A stretch of DNA of 64,000 nt, from the NCBI RefSeq assembly GCF_002158995.1, contig NZ_LOHF01000003.1:185554-249553 (forward strand), written 5' to 3'. The stretch comes from Pseudomonas caspiana. GTDB taxonomy: Bacteria; Pseudomonadota; Gammaproteobacteria; Pseudomonadales; Pseudomonadaceae. The notes beneath the pieces are model-generated. The model was not told the DNA's origin. It searched no databases and saw only the letters and a program-made list of their open reading frames with translations. The position numbers and the translations under genes are program-made. Positions 41,417-50,556 of this stretch are shown piece after piece (position 1 is the stretch's first letter; every line of letters starts with the position of its first letter).

Positions 41417-42736
41417 ATGAAATCTGCAGCGGGTTTGTGGTTGGCCGGAGTTCTGGCCTGTTCAGCGCTGGTGTCTGATCTGATCCCTGAGGTACAGGCT
41501 GCAACCGTCCTGCGCGCGCCGCGTGCAGTGGTCTGGCAGGACTTTCTGGGGGTCAACGCGCAGTTCCAGTATTTTTCACCGGCCATGTACCAGCAGCAGA
41601 TGGATCAGCTAGACGCGCTGGGCCTGAATTGGGTGCGCCTGACCATTCACTGGCCGATCATCGAGCCGGAGCAGAACCAGTTCGACCTGGTTGATCTGGA
41701 TGGCGCAATGGCGACCATGAACGCTCACCACTACAACATTCTTGCGTATATGGTCGGTTCAGCACCTTATGCCAGCAGCGCTCCCGAGGGCGTAGCCAGC
41801 CGCGATCAGTACCCACCCCGGGATTTCAACCTGTTTGCAGCGCGCATGGCCGCCCTCGCCAAGCGCTATCCACAAGTCAATAACTGGCAAGTCTGGAACG
41901 AGCCGAACATTGTCTGGCTTCCCAAGGAAGACCCGGCTGCTTACGACACGCTGTTGACGACCACCGCCAAGGCGATCCGCGATGCCGAGCCGGACAAGAC
42001 CATCGTCACTGCGGGCATGGCCTATTACAGCCAGATGCACAGCACCCCCGGTTACATGCTGCAAACCCTGCTGGACCGCGGTTTGGGCACACGCGACATC
42101 GTCGCCGCGTATCACCCGTACTCCGAATACCCGGAAGGCGACTCACCGCCAGACCGGGATTTCCTGGTCAAAGCCAACGCCATGAATAAGCTGCTGCGCA
42201 GCAACGGCGTGAAGCAAGTCTGGGCGACTGAATGGGGCTGGTCCAGCTACAACGGGCCGGTAGAAATGCAAGCTATCATCGGCCAGCAGGGTCAGGCCGA
42301 TTACACCCTGCGCCGCCTGGCACTGATGAGTGCGCTGGATTACCAACGGATTTTTCTGTTCAACCTGAGTGATCTCGACGAACGCGCCAGTGCCCGCGAT
42401 CAGGCTTACGGCTTGCTTGATCTGCAGGGTAATCCGAAGCCGGTCTATACCGCCCTGAAGAACTTTCTGAGCATCACCGGTCCGCGCCTTGAACCAGCCG
42501 ACCCGCCTGGCGTCAGCGCGGTACCCAGCGATCTATTCGCCGTGCCCTGGACCCGCAGCGACGGCAAACGCTTGCTGATGTTCTGGAGTGCCACGGGCAC
42601 TACGCTGAATTTCCCCGCGATCAAATCAGCGGTACTTCACGACCCCTTGAGCGGCACCCGCACTGAACTGAGCAATGCCCAAGGCGTCAGCCTGGCCCTC
42701 AAGCCGACCCTGCAAATTCTGGAATGGAAACCCTGA
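41417..42736 (+). CDS. pslG: Glycoside hydrolase PslG (GH39-like)
   Basis: The start is ATG 41417 (439 residues), one base after the pslF stop; a longer frame is an overlap artefact. A signal-like segment (about 1-28) leads into a TIM-barrel hydrolase. The two catalytic glutamates are visible: Glu162 in VWNEPN (acid/base) and Glu272 in ATEWGW (nucleophile), at nearly the positions known in P. aeruginosa PslG (165 and 276). PslG is a periplasmic or membrane-associated endoglycosidase that cuts Psl and affects chain length or release. A C-terminal beta domain follows after about 380. Confidence 0.92.
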   Translation: MKSAAGLWLAGVLACSALVSDLIPEVQAATVLRAPRAVVWQDFLGVNAQFQYFSPAMYQQQMDQLDALGLNWVRLTIHWPIIEPEQNQFDLVDLDGAMATMNAHHYNILAYMVGSAPYASSAPEGVASRDQYPPRDFNLFAARMAALAKRYPQVNNWQVWNEPNIVWLPKEDPAAYDTLLTTTAKAIRDAEPDKTIVTAGMAYYSQMHSTPGYMLQTLLDRGLGTRDIVAAYHPYSEYPEGDSPPDRDFLVKANAMNKLLRSNGVKQVWATEWGWSSYNGPVEMQAIIGQQGQADYTLRRLALMSALDYQRIFLFNLSDLDERASARDQAYGLLDLQGNPKPVYTALKNFLSITGPRLEPADPPGVSAVPSDLFAVPWTRSDGKRLLMFWSATGTTLNFPAIKSAVLHDPLSGTRTELSNAQGVSLALKPTLQILEWKP

Positions 42737-42739
42737 GCG

Positions 42740-43963
42740 ATGCGAATTCTCTGGACACTACCCTACCTGCCCTGGCCCACCACCAGTGGCGGCAAAACCC
42801 GGGAATACCACCTGTTGCGCAACCTTGCCGCCCGTGGCCACCAGATCACGTTGCTGGTGCAATCCAAAACGGACGTGGATCAAAGCACTCGGGACGCGCT
42901 GGAACCCTGGCTGGAACGCTTGATCGTGCTGCCGCGCCGCCCACTCAAAAGTGCCAAAACGCTCATGGCTATCGCCGTGGCTCCCGCGCCCATGCTGGCC
43001 TGTATCAACGGCTATGCGCCGCGCCTGAGCGAGGTGTTCGAGGGGCTGCTTGAAGAGACATGGGACGTGATCCAGCTTCAGCACACCTACGGTTTCGAGC
43101 CGTTCGAGAAGCCATTGAAGGAATCGGGCAAACCGTTTGTGATGACCGAACACAACGTTGAATCGGCGATGGGTGCCACCAGCTACGACCGTTTGCCACG
43201 CTGGGCAGGCCTGTTTGCGAGCTACGACCGCTGGCGCTATCGGCATTGGGAAAGCCGGGTGTTCCGCCAGGCCGATCAGTTGATCGCCGTAACGGAAGAC
43301 GATGCCAAGGAAATTTCCCGACTCAGCGGCAAAGCCACGGCCGTGGTCGTCAACAGCGTCGATTGCGGCTACTACGCCCAGGTTCAGCCTGATCCGTACA
43401 GTAACCGTCTGCTGTTCATCGGCAACTACGAATACGGCCCCAACGTCGATGCGATCGAATGGGCACTCAATGAAATCTTGCCGAAAGTCTGGCAGCACGC
43501 ACCCACCCTGCGCTTCGTGATCTGCGGTTTCGCCTTGCCCGCCTCGTGGCGCGAACGCTGGCCCGATCCACGCATCGAGTTTCAGGGTTTCGTCCCGGAT
43601 CTGCGCGCATTGCAGAACAACACCGCGATATTTTTCGCCCCGCTGCGTCAGGGCGGCGGTTCCAAGCTCAAAGTACTGGAAGCCATGGCCGCCGGTTTGC
43701 CGGTCGTTACCACCGAACAGGGCAGCTCGGGACTTGCAGTGGTCAACGGCGAGCACTATCTGGGCAGCGAAGACCCGCAGGAGCTGGCACGGATCATCAC
43801 TGAAGTCATTGAACAGCCGGCACGCCTGGCGCAAATCGGCGAAGCCGGACGCAAGTACGTGCAGACCCATCACGACTGGTCAGTCTCTGCCGCTCAGCTG
43901 GAGCGGATTTACACTCGACTGACACCCGCAAACGCCAAACAGGAGCCGCGCCCATGCGTATAG
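42740..43963 (+). CDS. pslH: Glycosyltransferase PslH (GT4-type)
   Basis: The 407-residue protein has a GT-B fold: N-terminal LPYLPWPTTSGGKTREYHLL, middle MTEHNVESAMG, and the C-terminal donor site PLRQGGGSKLKVLEAMAAGLPVVTTEQGSSGL, with the Glu of the EX7E-like motif. It should act in the cytoplasm on the lipid-linked repeat. Its last ten bases overlap the pslI start. The name comes from gene order. Confidence 0.88.
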   Translation: MRILWTLPYLPWPTTSGGKTREYHLLRNLAARGHQITLLVQSKTDVDQSTRDALEPWLERLIVLPRRPLKSAKTLMAIAVAPAPMLACINGYAPRLSEVFEGLLEETWDVIQLQHTYGFEPFEKPLKESGKPFVMTEHNVESAMGATSYDRLPRWAGLFASYDRWRYRHWESRVFRQADQLIAVTEDDAKEISRLSGKATAVVVNSVDCGYYAQVQPDPYSNRLLFIGNYEYGPNVDAIEWALNEILPKVWQHAPTLRFVICGFALPASWRERWPDPRIEFQGFVPDLRALQNNTAIFFAPLRQGGGSKLKVLEAMAAGLPVVTTEQGSSGLAVVNGEHYLGSEDPQELARIITEVIEQPARLAQIGEAGRKYVQTHHDWSVSAAQLERIYTRLTPANAKQEPRPCV

Positions 43964-45054
43964 GACTCGATTACCGTCCGGCGACCGGCTACCCCAACAG
44001 CGGCATCGGTCGACAGAACATTGCTCTCGAAGATGCTGCGCGCGCCAACCCCAACACCCAGGTGCAGTTGTTCAGCGTGGCCCCTTTCGATCATCCGATC
44101 CGCCGCCTTGCCTACTGTCCGCGCTGGTCTACGCCCCTCAATGGCATCCATCGGCTGCCTGAACGCTTGCGTTTTGAAGGTTTATTTTTGCCCAAAGCCC
44201 TGCGCGACGCTGAAGTGCAGGTGTACATCTGCAACATGAACATGGGCCTGCCATTGGGCCGTAAACCCGAGGGCATGCGTTACGTGTTGCAATTGCAGGA
44301 CCTGTTTCAACTGACGCTGAAAAACAGCCACGGTTCGCAACTCAAGGCGCGGATTTACGGCATCACCGATCGCCTGTCCATTGCCCACTCATTAAAAGTC
44401 GCGGATCGCATCTGGACGCCGTCGCAATTCACCGCAGACGAGTGCATCCGGCTGTTTCCCGAAACCCGCGACAAATTGCGAGTGCTGCCCGCACTGGTCA
44501 GCGGCTGGAGCGATGCGCCTTCGGACCTGCAAGGCTGGACGCTGCCGGAGCGCTACTGGCTGTGCGTCGGCACGCGCGAACCACGCAAGAACATGGGATG
44601 GTTCATCGATGCCTGGCAAAGTGCCCGGCGGCAGTTCGACAACGTGCCGGACCTGATCCTGATCGGCGCCCCGGAACACTTGCCTCCAGCCCAGCAAGCG
44701 CTGCCCGGCCTGCATTTTTTGAGTGACATCACTGATGCTGAACTGCACGCTATTTACGCGCGAGCCGACCGCATGTGGCAGCCCTCCTATGCCGAAGGTT
44801 TTGGCCTGCCGGTGGTGGAAGCGCTGGGTGTCGGCACGCCCGTTGCCGTTGCCAGCGGTTCCTCGCTGGATGAGATCACCCCACCCGGTAGCCCACGCTT
44901 CTCGCCAACCGACACGGGCGCATTGATCACACTCATGGGCGAACTGGCCAATGCCGAAAAGGAAAACCCTGAAGTACTCAAAACCTGGGCCGCGGGCTAC
45001 GGCCCTGAAGCGTTCAACCGACGCTTCGATGAGCTGATCGAGGAGTTGCGCTGA
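43954..45054 (+). CDS. pslI: Glycosyltransferase PslI (GT4-type)
   Basis: This 366-residue protein starts MRIGLDYRPATGYPNSGIGR, a typical GT4 N-terminus with a Gly-rich acceptor loop. Its donor-binding part has YWLCVGTREPRKNMGWFIDA and MWQPSYAEGFGLPVVEALGVGTPV (the EX7E motif). It should extend the Psl repeat with another sugar. It overlaps pslH by ten bases and shares one base with pslJ (TGATG), so tight translational coupling is likely. Confidence 0.88.
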   Translation: MRIGLDYRPATGYPNSGIGRQNIALEDAARANPNTQVQLFSVAPFDHPIRRLAYCPRWSTPLNGIHRLPERLRFEGLFLPKALRDAEVQVYICNMNMGLPLGRKPEGMRYVLQLQDLFQLTLKNSHGSQLKARIYGITDRLSIAHSLKVADRIWTPSQFTADECIRLFPETRDKLRVLPALVSGWSDAPSDLQGWTLPERYWLCVGTREPRKNMGWFIDAWQSARRQFDNVPDLILIGAPEHLPPAQQALPGLHFLSDITDAELHAIYARADRMWQPSYAEGFGLPVVEALGVGTPVAVASGSSLDEITPPGSPRFSPTDTGALITLMGELANAEKENPEVLKTWAAGYGPEAFNRRFDELIEELR

Positions 45055-46460
45055 TGCCATTGGCAATGCCCGTCGGCTTGCTCTTCGGTCTGCTGTTCGG
45101 CGCGATGTTCTGGCTGTTACCGGCGTTCAAGGTGCTGGCAGCGATGATTGGCGTGGTCGCCATCGCCACGGTGATTCGTCGGCCATTGCGGGGCCTGTTG
45201 CTGTTTGGCGTACTGGCTACGTTCCTGCCTTACTCCACGGTGAATGTCGGCATCCGTACCACGGTGTCCGAAGCGCTGCTGATGCTGGTATGGGCCGCGT
45301 ATCTGGCGCACCGGATGTTCACCAACCCGCCGCAACTGCCACCGCTGCTGCGTACCGAACGCCTGCTGATTGCGCTGATGCTGTACAGCGCGCTGCCGTT
45401 CATTGTCGGGCAACTGACCATTACGGCATTGGGTAACGGACCGATCAACTGGGTGCGCTGGCTGTTCAACCTGTCGGCACTGTTCCTGGTGCCGCGTTTA
45501 CTGGATCAGCAGAAATACCGCGAGCAGATGATTTGCGCCCTGTTGCTCGGCACGCTTTTGCTGCTGTTACTGTCGATCCCGGTGTTCCTGAAAGCCCGCA
45601 CTGCCGTCGCCATGATTCCGATCCTTGGCACCCTTGGTTATGGCGGTGTCGACGTGCTGAATGACAGCCTGCTCTCGCTGGCCGATCGCATGGGTACACC
45701 GTGGATGCACCCCAACGTGGCGGGAGGTGCCATGGCACTAATAGTGCCGCTGGGATTCTGCATCGGCATGACCCGCAGCGGCTGGCCGAAGTCTTTGGGG
45801 TTTGCCGTGGCGATTCTGGGCAGCATCGGCCTGTTGCTGACGGGCTCGCGGGGCGCGTTGGTCAGCCTGGCCCTGGTGATGATGTGGATGGCGCGTAAAC
45901 GGGTGCCTTTCATTGGTCGTGTGCTGATGGGCGGTGCTGTCGCCGGGGCACTGCTGTTGATGTTTTACCCGCCGTTGCAGGAACGGATTTTCACCCTGTT
46001 CACCAACGACGACACCAGTATCGCCATTCGCTTTCTGGAGTACAGCCACTTCCCTGACGCCATGGCCAAATTCCCCATGGGTATTGGCTTCAAGATCGAC
46101 CCGCCAGTACCCGGTGCAACGCTGTTCGGGATCTCCAACCTGTGGCTGAACTTCATCTACAAGACGGGCATCCCAGGCATGCTGCTGTTTATTGCGGTAA
46201 CGGCCAGTTGGTGGCGTGAAACCCGCCCAGAAGAGGGTTTCATCACCCTCACTCATGACAATGCCATCTGGCTCGGCACCACCACCGGCTTGCTGGCCGC
46301 GTTGACCAGCGGCCTGTTCGACCACTACTTCAGTTTTACCAGCGTACTGATCGCCGTGTTCTGGCTGATGCTGGGCATCAATCTGCATGAAGCCAAACGC
46401 TTGAAAAGCCAGGCGGCCCTCGTTCAACAAGTCTTACCGGAGCAGGAATCCAAATCATGA
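45054..46460 (+). CDS. pslJ: O-antigen ligase/polymerase-like membrane protein PslJ
   Basis: The 468-residue protein has about 11-12 hydrophobic helices and a periplasmic loop with GTPWMHPNVAGGAMALIVPL, then TGSRGALVSLA, the Wzy_C/O-antigen ligase hallmark with its conserved Arg. It should polymerise or transfer Psl repeats on the periplasmic side. The start shares a base with the pslI stop, and its last four bases overlap the acyltransferase gene (ATGA at 46457). Confidence 0.88.
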   Translation: MPLAMPVGLLFGLLFGAMFWLLPAFKVLAAMIGVVAIATVIRRPLRGLLLFGVLATFLPYSTVNVGIRTTVSEALLMLVWAAYLAHRMFTNPPQLPPLLRTERLLIALMLYSALPFIVGQLTITALGNGPINWVRWLFNLSALFLVPRLLDQQKYREQMICALLLGTLLLLLLSIPVFLKARTAVAMIPILGTLGYGGVDVLNDSLLSLADRMGTPWMHPNVAGGAMALIVPLGFCIGMTRSGWPKSLGFAVAILGSIGLLLTGSRGALVSLALVMMWMARKRVPFIGRVLMGGAVAGALLLMFYPPLQERIFTLFTNDDTSIAIRFLEYSHFPDAMAKFPMGIGFKIDPPVPGATLFGISNLWLNFIYKTGIPGMLLFIAVTASWWRETRPEEGFITLTHDNAIWLGTTTGLLAALTSGLFDHYFSFTSVLIAVFWLMLGINLHEAKRLKSQAALVQQVLPEQESKS

Positions 46461-47278
46461 AACACCGTCTGATGCACTCCCACGACCTGCACCTGGCCTT
46501 GCCTGAATACGCGCGCAAAATGGGCGTAGAGCTCGAAGAACTGCAAAGCGCATATCAATGGATGCTCAGTCACGACGTGTGCTTTGAAACCACTATCAAA
46601 GGTCGCACGCTGTCGTTCATCAGCTACCTGAATATCGAGCCGCACATCGAACATCCGCTGGCCAGGCGCTTCTATCGCTTGCTGGCCAGTGAAATGAAAG
46701 GCGCGTTGATTCCGCTGTACGGCATCAATTGGCCGACCCTGCGCGACCGCATGCTGCGCACTTGGGAGCAGGCCTACAACATTCTGATCTGCAAGATCCC
46801 CAGCCACACCCTGCGCCTGGCCTGGCTACGACTTGGCGGGGCGAAAATCGGCAAGGGTTCGAGCGTCTGGCGCAATACCGAAATCCTTGGCGTCGACAGC
46901 TTGCGCATCGGTGACGACACCACCATCGGCTGGCACTGCCAACTGGATGCCCGCGGCGGACTGATCATTGGCGATCATGTAACGGTGGCCTCTCACGTGC
47001 TGATCATCGCCGGCGGGCACGACCTGCAAGCACCGGAGTTCTGGGCTGTCGGCGGACCGGTCTACATCCATGACTACGCCTGGATCTGCAGCCGCGCCCT
47101 GCTCTCTTTCGGCGCTGAAATCGGTGAGGGTGCAGTCGTGGGCGGCGCTGCCGTGGTCTCCAAACCCATCCCGCCCTACGCCATCGTCAGTGGCCCGAAC
47201 GCCGAAATCAAAGGCGAGCGCGCCCGTGGCCTCAACTACAAAGTGGGCGGCAAAGGCCTGTTCGCTTTGTTCCATTAA
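46457..47278 (+). CDS. Left-handed beta-helix acyltransferase (WcaF/LacA-like) with an N-terminal extension
   Basis: The 273-residue protein has hexapeptide repeats from about 130 to 255 (IGKGSSVWRNTEIL, IGDDTTIGWHCQLD, IIGDHVTVASHVLI, then IGEGAVVGGAAVV), with the catalytic His in AGGHDL. The first ~115 residues form a helical domain not usual in LacA-type enzymes. It should O-acetylate (or otherwise acylate) the polysaccharide or a precursor. P. aeruginosa has no gene of this type between pslJ and pslK; its PslL is a membrane acyltransferase and is missing here, so this one may fill that role by a different protein type. Confidence 0.85.
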   Translation: MKHRLMHSHDLHLALPEYARKMGVELEELQSAYQWMLSHDVCFETTIKGRTLSFISYLNIEPHIEHPLARRFYRLLASEMKGALIPLYGINWPTLRDRMLRTWEQAYNILICKIPSHTLRLAWLRLGGAKIGKGSSVWRNTEILGVDSLRIGDDTTIGWHCQLDARGGLIIGDHVTVASHVLIIAGGHDLQAPEFWAVGGPVYIHDYAWICSRALLSFGAEIGEGAVVGGAAVVSKPIPPYAIVSGPNAEIKGERARGLNYKVGGKGLFALFH

Positions 47279-47287
47279 GGCTGACGC

Positions 47288-48694
47288 ATGCTGGGTTCAA
47301 CACTCTGGCTGACGTTCGCCACGCTGACCGGTCTGGCAGCCGGTTTTGCCCGTGAGTGGCTGCTGGTCGCTGCCTGGGGTGCAGGCGCGCGAAGCGACGC
47401 ATTTCTGGTCTCGATGTTTCTTCCAGAAGCGCTGCGCATGGCCTTGGCGGCCGGATTGTTGAGCGCCGCTGCATTGCCGTTGTATCAACAGCGTGAACTG
47501 CCCGCCCAGCAACGCTGGCTGAATGCCTTGGCACCGCGGCTGTTGCTGTGTGGTTTGGCGCTGGCGTTGTTGTTGAGTCTTGGCGCACCGCTGTGGGTGC
47601 GGGGCGTCGGGCCTGGGCTGGATGACAGTGGTTACGCGCTGGCGGGCAGCAGCCTGCAATGGCTGGCGTGGTGCGCACCGGGTTTTCTGTTACATGCGTT
47701 GTTGTGTGTGCCGTTGCAGGCACGCTCGCGTTTCGTCATGGCCGGGTTGGGCTCGTTGTTGTTCAACCTGCCGCCGGTGATCTACCTCGCCGTCGCCAGT
47801 CATGCAGCCACACCGGTCGGCCTGGCATTGTCTTGCGTGCTAGGCAGTTTACTGATGCCCGGCACGCTGCTTCCAACGCTGTACCGAATGGGCTGGAAAC
47901 CTTTTCAGTGGCAGGCCGAACCGGGCGTTGGCCGGGAGCTGCTGCAACGCATCGGCCCACTGTTGAGCAGCAACCTCGCCAGCCAGGGCCTGGCTTTGCT
48001 GGAAAGGATGGTCGCCTCGTTACTGGGCGAAGGCGCGGTGACCTGGATCAACCTGGCGCGCAAGCTGATCAACCTGCCGTTGATTGCTCTGATGAGTCTC
48101 AACCAGGTGTTGCTGGGTTTGATGAGCGGCAGCGCCGCCAATCAGCGTCTGGTACTGCTGCGCAAGGGCCTGAGCAGCGCCACCTTGCTGACCCTGCCCG
48201 CCATCGCCGGTCTGATCGGCGCGTCGGGTGCGCTGGTGGTTTTACTTCTGCCAACCCTCGCCCATGACGGGCCGTTGCCGGAGCTGCTTGCCTGGTTCGC
48301 CGTGCCCCTCATGTTCGGTGCCTGGAATGCCTTGCTTGCGCGTTACGCCTACGCGGCCGGCGATACCCGAATGCCGTTGAACTGCGAGTTGATCGGCAAC
48401 CTGTGTAATGCCCTGCTGCTGGGTGCTCTGCCGTTTTTCCTCGGTCTGATCGGCATCGCCATCGCGGCGCTGATCGGGGCGATCATCACCGGCCTGCTGC
48501 TGATGCGCCGCCAACAACTGCTGACCTTTGTACCCTGGCAAAGTCAGTGGGCACTGGGCGCGGTTGCCATGCTGATCGCGGCGCTGGTGCTGCATCCGAT
48601 CAGCGACACCTGGCTGCAATTGGGGTTGAGTTGTGCGTATGGGGCGGTGTTGTTGGTTGGACTGGCGTTGTGGCTGAGGCCTTGGCGCAGTTGA
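47288..48694 (+). CDS. pslK: MviN/MATE-type flippase PslK
   Basis: The 468-residue protein has 12-14 hydrophobic helices, an N-terminal FAREWLLVAAWGAGARSDAFL as in MurJ/MviN lipid II flippases, and polar/charged residues inside the helices. It should flip the undecaprenyl-linked Psl repeat across the inner membrane. It is the last gene of the operon, ten bases after the acyltransferase. pslL, M, N and O of P. aeruginosa are not found downstream; the next gene is on the other strand. Confidence 0.87.
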   Translation: MLGSTLWLTFATLTGLAAGFAREWLLVAAWGAGARSDAFLVSMFLPEALRMALAAGLLSAAALPLYQQRELPAQQRWLNALAPRLLLCGLALALLLSLGAPLWVRGVGPGLDDSGYALAGSSLQWLAWCAPGFLLHALLCVPLQARSRFVMAGLGSLLFNLPPVIYLAVASHAATPVGLALSCVLGSLLMPGTLLPTLYRMGWKPFQWQAEPGVGRELLQRIGPLLSSNLASQGLALLERMVASLLGEGAVTWINLARKLINLPLIALMSLNQVLLGLMSGSAANQRLVLLRKGLSSATLLTLPAIAGLIGASGALVVLLLPTLAHDGPLPELLAWFAVPLMFGAWNALLARYAYAAGDTRMPLNCELIGNLCNALLLGALPFFLGLIGIAIAALIGAIITGLLLMRRQQLLTFVPWQSQWALGAVAMLIAALVLHPISDTWLQLGLSCAYGAVLLVGLALWLRPWRS

Positions 48695-48739
48695 TCCTGT
48701 TGACTTGATGCTTATGTGGGAGCCAGCCAGTGATTAGCG

Positions 48740-49087
48740 TCAATGACTGATCATCCACGGCCGCCCCGCCGCCTTGCCTTTCAGCGCGTGGGGGTTGGCT
48801 TTGGTGGGCACAACAGGTTTGCTCGGCCCGCAGCAACTGCAGCCACTGGGGTGGCGTTTGCTGTCTTGATACTCGGCAACTGTTTTCGGGGCGTTGGCGC
48901 TGCGTTCGTTGGTCTCGATAGCGCGGCGTTTGTTGCCTGATACCGTGCTCAAACCCGGCGCAGACAAAATCACCCGCATGCTTGATGCGCCACATTCAGG
49001 GCAGGCGCATGGCGCACCGCTCTCAGCCATGGGCTTGAGCGCCGTGAAATCCCCACAGCGGGGGCAATCGAATTCGTATAGGGGCAT
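48740..49087 (-). CDS. fmdB: FmdB-type zinc-ribbon protein
   Basis: The 115-residue protein opens with MPLYEFDCPRCG and CPECGASS, the FmdB zinc-ribbon signature, and has further Cys near the C-terminus (GCSCCGPSKP). FmdB was described as a regulatory protein beside formamidase in Methylophilus methylotrophus; the family is now known to be broader and often uncharacterised. Here it lies downstream of fmdA, about 115 bases away across a REP pair, on the same strand. This supports a functional link, though its transcript may be separate. Confidence 0.82.
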   Translation of the reverse strand: MPLYEFDCPRCGDFTALKPMAESGAPCACPECGASSMRVILSAPGLSTVSGNKRRAIETNERSANAPKTVAEYQDSKRHPSGCSCCGPSKPVVPTKANPHALKGKAAGRPWMISH

Positions 49088-49113
49088 TAGGCAAATCCCT
49101 GAAAAGTGATCTC

Positions 49114-49187
49114 CTGTAGGAGCTGCCGAAGGCTGCGAATGGATTTAACTGATCCAACGCTTTCGCAGCCTTCGGCGGCTCCTACAG
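49114..49187. repeat. REP pair, family A, between fmdB and fmdA
   Basis: CTGTAGGAGCTGCCGAAGG... and its inverse ending CCTACAG enclose about 20 bases. The right unit has one change (GGCGGCT for GGCAGCT). It lies between two co-directional minus-strand genes. Confidence 0.92.
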
Positions 49188-49202
49188 GAAGGTGGCGACG
49201 AT

Positions 49203-50432
49203 TTACAAATCGTAGGCAATCGGCAGATCAACCAACCCATCAATGAATTTGGTCGGCCCGTTGGCGTTCGGGTTGATGTCGAACTGGAAGATCTCGGTCG
49301 GCAGCCACAACGTGGCACAGGCGTTGGGGATGTCTACGATGCCGCTGATATGTCCTTGCACTGGCGCCGAGCCAAGCAACGCGTAACCCTGAGCCGGTGA
49401 ATAGCCGAACTTGGTCATGTAGTTGATGGCGTTCAGACACGCCTGGCGATACGCAATGTTGACGTCCAGGTAATGCTGCTGGCCTGATTCGTCCACCGAG
49501 ATGCCTTCGAAGATCAGGTACTTGTTGTAAGTGGGCACGATGGGGCTCGGTTTGAACACCGGGTTCTTGATGCCGTATTTCGCCATGCCGCCCTTAATCA
49601 GCTCGACGCGCATGTGCACCCAGCCAGCCATTTCGATCGCGCCGCAGAAGGTGATCTCGCCATCGCCCTGGCTGAAGTGCAGATCGCCCACCGACAGACC
49701 CGCACCGTCGACGTAGACCGGGAAGAACACTTTCGAGCCACGGGACAAATCCTTGATGTCGCAATTACCACCGTGTTCACGAGGCGGCACGGTACGAGCG
49801 CCGGTCGCGGCCGCCATGTCTCGAGCCGGGCCTTTCAGCTTGCCCAGGTGCGCGGTTTTCGCATGGGGTGGATTGGCCAGTGGCGGTACACGGGTCGGAT
49901 TGGTGTCGATCAGTTCCTGCTCGCGCTTGTTCCACTCGGCGAGCATCTTGTGATCCGGCAGGCAGCCGATCAGGCCCGGGTGAATCAACCCGGCGAATTC
50001 CACACCGGGAATGTGCCGGGAGCTGGTCATCATGCCCTTGAAGTCCCAGATGGCTTTCTGTGCCGAAGGAAAATGATCGGTGAGGAAGCCGCCACCGTTG
50101 TTGCGTGAAAAGAAACCGTTGAACCCCCACTGGGAGTCCGCTCGCGCACCGATGTCCAGCAGGTCTACGACCAGCAAGTCACCCGGTTCGGCGCCATGCA
50201 CGCCAATCGGCCCGGACAGGTAATGCACGGTGGCCAGATCCACGTCGCGCACATCGCTGGCGTCGTCATCGTTCTTGATCGCGCCAGCGGTCCAGTCATA
50301 GGTTTCGAGGATAAAGTCATCCCCCGGCTTGACCCACGCTGCCATCGGAATGTCCGGATGCCAGCGATTGTGGATGTTCTCGTTTTCGGTGGCTGGCTGG
50401 TTGAGGTCGACTTTGATCAGTGTTTCGGTCAT
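49203..50432 (-). CDS. fmdA: Formamidase (acetamidase/formamidase family)
   Basis: The 409-residue protein has the FmdA/AmdA family features. The N-terminus has FILETYDWTAGAIKNDDDA, followed by GPIGVHGAEPGDLLVVDLLDIG. The catalytic region holds HSRHIPGVEF-like and EHGGNCDIKDL segments, then FSQGDGEITFCGAIEMAG. It hydrolyses formamide (and perhaps other short amides) to ammonia and the acid in the cytoplasm. It is downstream of a urea/amide ABC transporter on the same strand, separated by a REP pair, so uptake and hydrolysis form one nitrogen-scavenging route. Confidence 0.95.
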   Translation of the reverse strand: MTETLIKVDLNQPATENENIHNRWHPDIPMAAWVKPGDDFILETYDWTAGAIKNDDDASDVRDVDLATVHYLSGPIGVHGAEPGDLLVVDLLDIGARADSQWGFNGFFSRNNGGGFLTDHFPSAQKAIWDFKGMMTSSRHIPGVEFAGLIHPGLIGCLPDHKMLAEWNKREQELIDTNPTRVPPLANPPHAKTAHLGKLKGPARDMAAATGARTVPPREHGGNCDIKDLSRGSKVFFPVYVDGAGLSVGDLHFSQGDGEITFCGAIEMAGWVHMRVELIKGGMAKYGIKNPVFKPSPIVPTYNKYLIFEGISVDESGQQHYLDVNIAYRQACLNAINYMTKFGYSPAQGYALLGSAPVQGHISGIVDIPNACATLWLPTEIFQFDINPNANGPTKFIDGLVDLPIAYDL

Positions 50433-50463
50433 GGCGTTTCTCCTTCAGGTAGGTGGCGCCTGC

Positions 50464-50530
50464 ATCGCGGGCAAGCACCGCTCCCACATGGGAATAGGGT
50501 GTAAATGTGGGAGCGGTGCTTGCCCGCGAT
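50464..50530. repeat. REP pair, family B, between fmdA and urtE (perfect 26-bp arms)
   Basis: Arms 50464-50489 and 50505-50530 are exact inverse copies over 26 bases (ATCGCGGGCAAGCACCGC... / ...TTGCCCGCGAT) with a 15-base loop. It can form one of the most stable hairpins in the window and may dampen read-through from urtE into fmdA. Confidence 0.95.
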
Positions 50531-50556
50531 AAGGCCGGACAAAAATTCACAGCGAA

